Source: Coriobacteriia bacterium
GTDB lineage: Bacteria > Actinomycetota > Coriobacteriia > Anaerosomatales > SLCP01
Direction: 5' to 3'
Length of the DNA stretch: 9,706 nt
NCBI GenBank assembly: GCA_007123455.1
Contig: SKKZ01000271.1
Location: 1 to 9,706, forward strand
Below are positions 1 to 4,531 of the stretch, piece after piece (the stretch's first letter is position 1; the number at the start of each line of letters is the position of its first letter). The position numbers and the translations under genes were made by a program. A model generated the notes under the pieces. The model worked only from the letters and a program-made list of their open reading frames with translations, had not been told where the DNA came from and did no database searches.

Positions 1-90
1 GACGGAAAGGGATACGAGCCACCGGCGGGGCATCTGATGCCGTTCTCGACACGTCAGCCGTTCCGCGCGATGTTCAATCCCTTCAACTGA
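1..90 (+). CDS. C-terminal tail of an unidentified protein (partial, 5' end outside window)
   Basis: Reading frame 1 is open from the window edge to a TGA at 88-90 and encodes 29 residues ending in PFRAMFNPFN. About three quarters of its third codon positions are G or C, like the other genes here, whereas the competing open frame 3 is near one half. This supports a genuine gene end. The tail is rich in Phe, Pro and Arg. I do not recognise the family and no domain can be assigned from so short a piece. It lies about 150 bp upstream of the next gene on the same strand. Confidence 0.5.
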   Translation, partial: DGKGYEPPAGHLMPFSTRQPFRAMFNPFN

Positions 91-158
91 GAGCAGACCC
101 CCCGAATCCTTACGCGCTCCGTACGCGGTGCGGCCGTGCGTCGCGGATGCGTGTCGGT

Positions 159-164
159 TAGAAT
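159..164 (+). promoter_or_regulatory. Possible -10 promoter element (TAGAAT)
   Basis: TAGAAT matches the sigma-70 -10 consensus TATAAT at five of six positions and lies in the gap before the small membrane protein gene. No good -35 hexamer is visible 16-18 bp upstream (the region around 136-141 is GC-rich and unlike TTGACA), so the call is weak. If real, transcription would start near 170-172, leaving a leader of about 67 nt that contains the inverted repeat at 191-214. Confidence 0.3.
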
Positions 165-190
165 CCGGTCAGCACAAGGACGGATCGCAT

Positions 191-214
191 CGTCACCGGC
201 ATGCTCCGGTGACG
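191..214 (+). promoter_or_regulatory. Perfect 9-bp inverted repeat upstream of the membrane protein gene
   Basis: The left arm CGTCACCGG (191-199) and right arm CCGGTGACG (206-214) are exact reverse complements around a 6-nt loop. The right arm contains GGTGA (208-212), the only Shine-Dalgarno-like sequence for the alternative ATG at 220. It is followed by TTTCT (215-219). It could be an operator dyad, an RNA hairpin hiding a ribosome binding site, or a weak terminator for the gene that ends at 90. The sequence shows the symmetry; which role applies is inference. Confidence 0.5.
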
Positions 215-237
215 TTTCTATGAACGTGAGGCATGAG

Positions 238-720
238 ATGGAAGAACTGGTAGCCGGACTGCCGCCATACATCAAGTATGTGGTGCTCACCTTCGTGCCC
301 TGGGTGGAGCTCCGTGGCGCGGTTCCCTGGGCGGTGCAGCAGGGAGACCGCGCATACCTGCCGCTGATTGTGTTCACTAACATGATGATATTCTGGCCGA
401 CCTACTTCGGGCTGGAACTCATCTACGAGCTGATCCCCGAGCACACATGGCTCCATCGCAAGCTCGAGCGCATCCGCACGAAGGCCCATCCCTTGGTGGA
501 GAAGTACGGAGTGATCGGGCTCGCGGTCTTCGTCTCGATCCCGCTCCCCGGCACCGGAGCATACTCGGGGACGGCGGCGTCATGGCTGCTCGACATGGGG
601 TGGCGCAGGGCCTTTCTTGCCGTCTGCCTGGGAGTTCTGATCGCGTTCACCGTCGTATGGGGACTCTCAGAGGCCGTAGCTGCAGGCATACTGGCGTTCC
701 AGGGCTTCAGGGCCAGATGA
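238..720 (+). CDS. Small multidrug export family membrane protein (COG2426, PF06695)
   Basis: This 160-residue integral membrane protein has the two landmarks of the COG2426 family: ELRGAVPWA (residues 24-32) and FVSIPLPGTGAYSG (98-111). Hydrophobic stretches at about 11-33, 41-66, 91-117 and 125-152 suggest four membrane segments or re-entrant hairpins, with a basic, probably cytoplasmic loop at 73-90. Length is normal for the family. The Pfam name is historical; transport of drugs is not well established, and structure predictions have related the family to the DedA/VTT group. I prefer the ATG at 238 because GAGG (228-231) lies six bases upstream. An in-frame ATG at 220 would add six residues, but its GGTGA is buried in an inverted repeat. 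The frame is open further upstream, but that part does not look like protein. The next gene starts 7 bp downstream, so the two are probably co-translated. Confidence 0.85.
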   Translation: MEELVAGLPPYIKYVVLTFVPWVELRGAVPWAVQQGDRAYLPLIVFTNMMIFWPTYFGLELIYELIPEHTWLHRKLERIRTKAHPLVEKYGVIGLAVFVSIPLPGTGAYSGTAASWLLDMGWRRAFLAVCLGVLIAFTVVWGLSEAVAAGILAFQGFRAR

Positions 721-727
721 GGACCGG

Positions 728-1621
728 GTGCCGTTGACGGGTGACACCGGGTACTACCGCACGCTCGACCGTGTCCGACTGGCACTCGCCGGTGAGCCGG
801 GCGAGCCGTGCGTCGGAGTGACCTTCCTGTCTGACGCGGTGATTCGTGCGCTTGCGTGGGGCTCATCTGCCGATTCACCGCTCGTTACAGCCGTGTGCAG
901 CCGTTTGTCGCCGGATTTCGCTTTCGTCGTGTCGTGGGAGCATGAGGCCGCCGCTGTCTGCACGTCGGTCGCGGAGTGCGGGACGGTGCCGTTCTGGGTC
1001 GTGCGGGGACCGCTGGATGCAGTGGCGGCCGAACGCGGCTGGAACGAGACGCTTGCCAGGTCTGCACGTGGGGCTGCTGAGCTTCTCGACACTCTCGATG
1101 AGGCGGTGGCAGCGGCCCGGGACTCCATTCGCGTCGCCGCGGAGAGCGGGGCCGGAGCAATCGTTGTCGCCGAGGATCTCGCGGGGGCCTCGGGACCGCT
1201 CGTCGCCCCCGATTTTGCGCTCAGTGAGATATTGCCGCGCCTGGCGCGTCTCTCCTCGGCGGCTGCAGAAGCGGACCTCCCGGCCGTCTGGCATTCCGAT
1301 GGCGACACGCGCAACTTCCTTGCGGCCGCGGCACGTGCAAGATTCGCAGGCGTGCATCCCGGAGGACTCGATTCCGAAGCTTTCCAGCAGCTTCACGGCA
1401 CTGCGCGGCAGGAGGGCATGGCCGTACTCGGCGGGATACCCGGTTCTGCTCTGCGGACGGGCGTTCCCGCGGCCCTGCGTGCGGCCACCTCGGCAGCGCT
1501 CATCGCACGCTCCGGGGGCCTTCTCGTGTGCGACGATGGGGGAGTGAGTACCGGTGAGGAGCTCGGCGCTCTCATCACTGCACTTCACGCTGCTCGTGGT
1601 GGAGGCTATGCCACGCGCTAG
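728..1621 (+). CDS. Compact uroporphyrinogen decarboxylase (URO-D) superfamily protein
   Basis: This 297-residue protein shows the architecture of the URO-D superfamily (PF01208) in divergent form. RVRLALAGEPGEP (15-27) resembles the family's N-terminal opening. GAGAIVVAEDLAG (141-153) followed by GPLVAPDF (156-163), HSDGD (189-193) and GGIP (235-238) are typical strand ends of the TIM barrel. Members include HemE and corrinoid-dependent methyltransferases. The zinc-binding H-x-C arrangement of MtaA-type methyltransferases is replaced by H-S-D, and the N-terminal substrate-binding arginine/aspartate region of HemE is not recognisable, so a role in haem synthesis is unlikely. At under 300 residues it is shorter than the usual 330-350. 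The start is GTG 728, with GAGGA (719-723) overlapping the upstream stop. The 7-bp gap suggests an operon with the membrane protein. Substrate unknown. Confidence 0.7.
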   Translation: MPLTGDTGYYRTLDRVRLALAGEPGEPCVGVTFLSDAVIRALAWGSSADSPLVTAVCSRLSPDFAFVVSWEHEAAAVCTSVAECGTVPFWVVRGPLDAVAAERGWNETLARSARGAAELLDTLDEAVAAARDSIRVAAESGAGAIVVAEDLAGASGPLVAPDFALSEILPRLARLSSAAAEADLPAVWHSDGDTRNFLAAAARARFAGVHPGGLDSEAFQQLHGTARQEGMAVLGGIPGSALRTGVPAALRAATSAALIARSGGLLVCDDGGVSTGEELGALITALHAARGGGYATR

Positions 1622-1682
1622 GCGTACGCGCGTCTCATGCGCTCGCGTTCCAGCGCCGATATACCACAACGAACGGGCTACA

Positions 1683-1710
1683 TTGACCGCGACGTGGTGC
1701 GTGCTAGGAT
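1683..1710 (+). promoter_or_regulatory. Extended -10 sigma-70 promoter of the chemosensory operon
   Basis: TTGACC (1683-1688) matches five of six -35 consensus bases. A 16-bp spacer leads to TAGGAT (1705-1710), four of six against TATAAT, directly preceded by the TGC extension (1702-1704). Transcription should begin near 1716-1718, giving a leader of about 78 nt before the GTG at 1795. It lies in the 173-bp gap after the URO-D-like gene and is the clearest promoter-like element here, consistent with one housekeeping promoter for the operon downstream. Confidence 0.65.
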
Positions 1711-1714
1711 TGTC

Positions 1715-1734
1715 GCGGCGCCCGGGTGCGCCGC
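1715..1734 (+). promoter_or_regulatory. 7-bp hairpin at the predicted 5' end of the operon mRNA
   Basis: GCGGCGC (1715-1721) and GCGCCGC (1728-1734) are perfect reverse complements around the loop CCGGGT. Given the predicted start site, the hairpin would sit at the very 5' end of the transcript, a position that can stabilise mRNA against degradation from the 5' end. It is not followed by a T-run, so it is not an intrinsic terminator. The pairing is visible; the role is inference, and GC-rich DNA gives such stems by chance fairly often. Confidence 0.35.
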
Positions 1735-1794
1735 TTCTGTGTTGGTATCCGTGCGGCGGCGGGCAACACGCTGACGACCCATCAGGAGGTGTCC

Positions 1795-2544
1795 GTGGCT
1801 CTCGAGGGCAACCTCAAAGACTTCTCACTTGCCGACATGTTCCGGCTGCTGTCATCGGGCGGGAAGACCGGCACGCTCTACCTTGTGCGCCCTGACGCGG
1901 AGGGTAAGGTCTGCTTCCGAAAGGGTCGGGTCTACTTCGCCTCTTCGAACTACAATCGCCAGTCGCTCGGCAAGCGGCTCGTCGAGGCCGGAGTGATCTC
2001 GGAGAAGCATCTGCGTCAGGCGCTCGGCCTGCAGAAGATACAGAAGAAAGAGAAGGCTGCCCGCAGAATCGGCCAGATACTCGTTGTGGAAGGCTATCTG
2101 GAGGCAGGTGCTCTCGAGAACTTCATCCAGGAACAGATCAACGACACGCTCTTCGACCTGTTCCGCTGGGAAGAAGGCGATGTGCGCTTCGAGCCCGACG
2201 ACACATGCGATGATGAGGACATCGGTATCTCGGTGTCGGTCGAGAACATCATCATGGAGACGTCGCGACGCCTCGAGATGTGGAACCGTATCCGCCAGAA
2301 GATACCTTCGATGGATACCCGCTTCGTCATGGCGGCCGCTCCGGGAGAGAAGTCCATCGAGATCCACCTGAAGCCCAGGGAGTGGATGCTCATGTGCTAT
2401 CTGCACGGAGGCAAGTCCGTCACCGAACTGAGCGCGCTCACCGGCTACAACGACTTCGAGACTGCGAAGATCCTCTACGGCATGAGCGCCGCCGGGTTGA
2501 TCGAGGTACTCGGAGCGCCGGATGAGGCACTCGCAACGGAATAG
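1795..2544 (+). CDS. PATAN/DUF4388 domain regulatory protein
   Basis: This 249-residue soluble protein opens with MALEGNLKDFSLADMFRLL and GKTGTL, the classic start of DUF4388 (PF14332), also named PATAN after the N-terminus of cyanobacterial PatA. The two-part domain brackets a helical insert (about 58-115). The insert carries two LGxxLxxxGxI-type segments, at 58-68 (LGKRLVEAGVI) and 92-102 (IGQILVVEGYL), before LFDLFRWEEGDVRFEP closes the domain (119-134). Residues 180-249 look like a small winged-helix-like tail (ELSALTGYNDFETAKILYGM). No receiver domain is fused, unlike PatA. The start is GTG 1795, set by AGGAGGT at 1784-1790; the frame upstream to GTG 1726 is not protein-like. It is the first gene of the operon, and cheR follows after 2 bp. 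PATAN proteins of cyanobacteria modulate type IV pilus motor function; a similar adaptor role here is inference. Confidence 0.85.
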   Translation: MALEGNLKDFSLADMFRLLSSGGKTGTLYLVRPDAEGKVCFRKGRVYFASSNYNRQSLGKRLVEAGVISEKHLRQALGLQKIQKKEKAARRIGQILVVEGYLEAGALENFIQEQINDTLFDLFRWEEGDVRFEPDDTCDDEDIGISVSVENIIMETSRRLEMWNRIRQKIPSMDTRFVMAAAPGEKSIEIHLKPREWMLMCYLHGGKSVTELSALTGYNDFETAKILYGMSAAGLIEVLGAPDEALATE

Positions 2545-2546
2545 CC

Positions 2547-4064
2547 ATGTCCGGCCACGGATCGTCTCTCGAGAAGGATCTGACCTCCGAGCAATTCGTT
2601 CAGTTTCGGGACTACATCCGCGAGCACTCGGGAATCCATCTCGAGGAAACGCGTATCGACTCGCTGCGTATCTCACTCGTGACCCGGGCGACACGCTTCG
2701 GGTTTGACTCCCTGGAACAGTACTTCGCTCTGCTGAGTGCCGACGAAGGTGAATTCCGTGAGCTCATGAACCTCGTCACGATAAACGAGACGAGCTTCTT
2801 CCGCTTCCCGGCCCAGTTCGAGGCCTTGCGCACCTTTGTCGTCCCCGAGATCCTCGATGCCCGCAGCTCCGCCGTGCGTTCATTTCGGGCATGGTCCGCG
2901 GGATGCTCGACGGGCGAGGAGCCGTATACCATCGCCATGAGCTTGCTCGACGCAGGCATAGAGTCTCTCGGTCACCGTGCTGAGGTGCTCGGGACCGACG
3001 TATCGACTCACGCACTCGAGCGGGCGAAGACGGGCGTCTATCCGCCGCGTGCGCTACTCAACGTGCCCCGCGAAGTCGTGACACGGTACTTCGAGCCCAC
3101 CGCTGCCGGTCATCGCGTTACCGAGCCGGTCCGACAGGCCGTGGACTTCCGCTACCAGAACCTCATCAAGGAGCCGTCCCCGACCGCACTCATGGGCAAC
3201 TGGGACGTCATCTTCTGCAGGAACGTGACCATCTACTTCCGCATCGAATCGACTCGCAGGGTCGTGGAGAACCTCTTCGAGAGCCTGAATCCCGGTGGCT
3301 ACCTGTTCATCGGACATTCGGAGACGCTCACAGGTATCACGGATCGCTTCGAGACCGTCGAGGTGGGGGGCGTGTTCCTGCATCGCAAACCTGCACCCGC
3401 GCCGGTGACGGGTGTCTCTCTTCCCGAGACCGTTGATGGGCATAACAGTGGGCGGGATGTGCGTGCACCGCGTGAGGCGGGGCATCCCGAGCAGAGACCA
3501 GCCAGGCTGCCACGCGTGCTACCTGCGGAACAGCGCCGCCCTGTCGACGTCGCCATGCTGCTCGAGACCGCACGCGAGGCCTCCGGAGACGGCCGTCCGC
3601 ACGAGGTGCTCGAGGTCACGCGGGAGCTGTTTGCCCTGGAGAGCGAGAATGCGGAGGCACATCTGCTTGCTGCGCGGGCATACGCTGACAACGGTGACTT
3701 CGATGAAGCCTTCGCCAGCACCCAGGAGGCGTTGCGGATCGAACCGTCGCGGGCTTCGGCCCGCTACATGCTCGGGCTGATCCACTTGAGGTCCGGGCGA
3801 CCCGAAGCTGCGATCGCCGAGTTCCGGCGAACGGTGTACGCCGACGATGACTTCGCGCTTGCACATCTTAACCTGGGAAATCTCTTCCGGTCCCGCAATG
3901 ATCTCCGCCAGGCCTGTCACGCTTACGAGAGCGCCGTGCGGGCGCTCGAGCGCTCGCCCGACGGTCCGTGGAGCGCGTTTCTCGGCGGCTTCGACCCTGA
4001 CCTTCTGCTCGTGACGTGCCGACGCACTCTCGATGAGTGCCGTCGGCTGGGGGGACACGGCTAA
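2547..4064 (+). CDS. cheR: CheR methyltransferase with C-terminal TPR domain
   Basis: This protein would transfer methyl groups from S-adenosylmethionine to receptor glutamates. It has 505 residues. The all-helical CheR N-domain spans about 12-75. TINETSFFR (78-86) supplies the arginine equivalent to Salmonella R98. WSAGCSTGEEPYTIAM (116-131) is the SAM loop, LGTDVS (148-153) the acidic strand end, and FCRNVTIYF (223-231) holds R225, N226 and Y230, matching Salmonella R230, N231 and Y235. GGYLFIGHSE (250-259) closes the fold, so it should be active. A Pro/Arg-rich linker (about 283-333) leads to roughly three TPR units (about 369-468), as in FrzF- and WspC-like CheR proteins, where TPRs mediate protein contacts. 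It starts 2 bp after the PATAN gene with only a weak ribosome site, implying translational coupling. No cheB lies in the window. Confidence 0.93.
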   Translation: MSGHGSSLEKDLTSEQFVQFRDYIREHSGIHLEETRIDSLRISLVTRATRFGFDSLEQYFALLSADEGEFRELMNLVTINETSFFRFPAQFEALRTFVVPEILDARSSAVRSFRAWSAGCSTGEEPYTIAMSLLDAGIESLGHRAEVLGTDVSTHALERAKTGVYPPRALLNVPREVVTRYFEPTAAGHRVTEPVRQAVDFRYQNLIKEPSPTALMGNWDVIFCRNVTIYFRIESTRRVVENLFESLNPGGYLFIGHSETLTGITDRFETVEVGGVFLHRKPAPAPVTGVSLPETVDGHNSGRDVRAPREAGHPEQRPARLPRVLPAEQRRPVDVAMLLETAREASGDGRPHEVLEVTRELFALESENAEAHLLAARAYADNGDFDEAFASTQEALRIEPSRASARYMLGLIHLRSGRPEAAIAEFRRTVYADDDFALAHLNLGNLFRSRNDLRQACHAYESAVRALERSPDGPWSAFLGGFDPDLLLVTCRRTLDECRRLGGHG

Positions 4065-4065
4065 A

Positions 4066-4110
4066 GGCACGCCCACGATAGGGCGATACCTACTCCTAGA
4101 AGAGTGTGCC
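4066..4110 (+). promoter_or_regulatory. Possible compact three-stem RNA structure between cheR and the receiver gene
   Basis: Three pairings nest neatly in the 73-bp gap. GGCAC (4066-4070) pairs with GTGCC (4106-4110). Inside it GCCC (4071-4074) pairs with GGGC (4081-4084), and ACTC (4092-4095) pairs with GAGT (4102-4105). All helices are exact but short, and no T-run follows. It matches no riboswitch class I recognise and may be chance. It could act as an intercistronic processing or translation-control element for the receiver gene. Confidence 0.2.
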
Positions 4111-4137
4111 GAACGTCACAGACGGAGGGAGTCAGGG

Positions 4138-4518
4138 ATGGCCAGCGCGCGGATACTCGCGGTGGACGACAGTCCCACCATCCTCGCGATGCTCGAGGAG
4201 ATACTGGTTGCAGCCGGCTACGAGGTGCTGACCGCCGAGGACGGTGCGCAGGCGCTCGAGTCCGCCCGCGCCGAGATGCCCGATTTGATCCTCCTCGACG
4301 TGATGCTCCCGAAGCTGGACGGATATCGGGTCTGCCGCCTGCTGAAGTTCGACCAGAAGTACAAGAACATCCCGGTCATCATGCTCACGGCCAAGACCGA
4401 GGAGCAGTCGATGGCTACCGGCTTGCGTACCGGGGCCGACCAGTACCTCACGAAACCCGTCGAGCCCGAGCGGCTCCTCGAGGCCGTAGCCGCCGAGCTC
4501 GGCAAGGCACAGGGCTGA
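4138..4518 (+). CDS. Single-domain CheY/PilH-like response regulator
   Basis: This 126-residue protein consists only of a receiver domain. All key residues are present: the acidic pair D10 D11, phospho-acceptor D54 (ILLDVMLPKLDGY), T84 in MLTAK, switch aromatic Y103 and K106 in the K-P pair. It should take phosphate from CheA (encoded further down the operon) and carry the output by protein contact or act as a phosphate sink. No DNA-binding or enzymatic output domain is present. The start is ATG 4138, nine bases after GGAGG (4124-4128); an in-frame upstream extension to 4033 overlaps cheR and is not receiver-like. It follows cheR by 73 bp and precedes the PilB-like gene by 13 bp. In a pilus-type chemosensory system its target would be a motor ATPase or PATAN partner rather than flagellar FliM, but this is inference. 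Confidence 0.92.
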   Translation: MASARILAVDDSPTILAMLEEILVAAGYEVLTAEDGAQALESARAEMPDLILLDVMLPKLDGYRVCRLLKFDQKYKNIPVIMLTAKTEEQSMATGLRTGADQYLTKPVEPERLLEAVAAELGKAQG

Positions 4519-4531
4519 GGAGGCCATGCAG

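Noticed and set aside
875..1669. Long minus-strand open frame across the URO-D-like gene, and similar ones at 1852-2694, 4937-5674, 6220-6936 and 7711-8370
   Set aside because: They are mirror shadows of real + strand genes in GC-rich DNA. The + strand frames have recognisable domains and ribosome sites; these have none.
1622..1682. Terminator after the URO-D-like gene
   Set aside because: Only very short dyads (for example GCGTACGC) and no T-run were seen in this stretch.
1726..1794. Longer start for the PATAN protein at GTG 1726
   Set aside because: The added residues are not domain-like, would start within about ten bases of the predicted transcript start, and the strong AGGAGGT fits GTG 1795.
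4070..4085. Hairpin CGCCC/GGGCG after cheR as an intrinsic terminator
   Set aside because: The stem is only 5 bp and no T-run follows; operon continuity with the receiver gene is more likely.
4033..4137. Longer start for the response regulator at 4033
   Set aside because: It would overlap cheR and add 35 residues without similarity to receivers; GGAGG at 4124-4128 marks ATG 4138.
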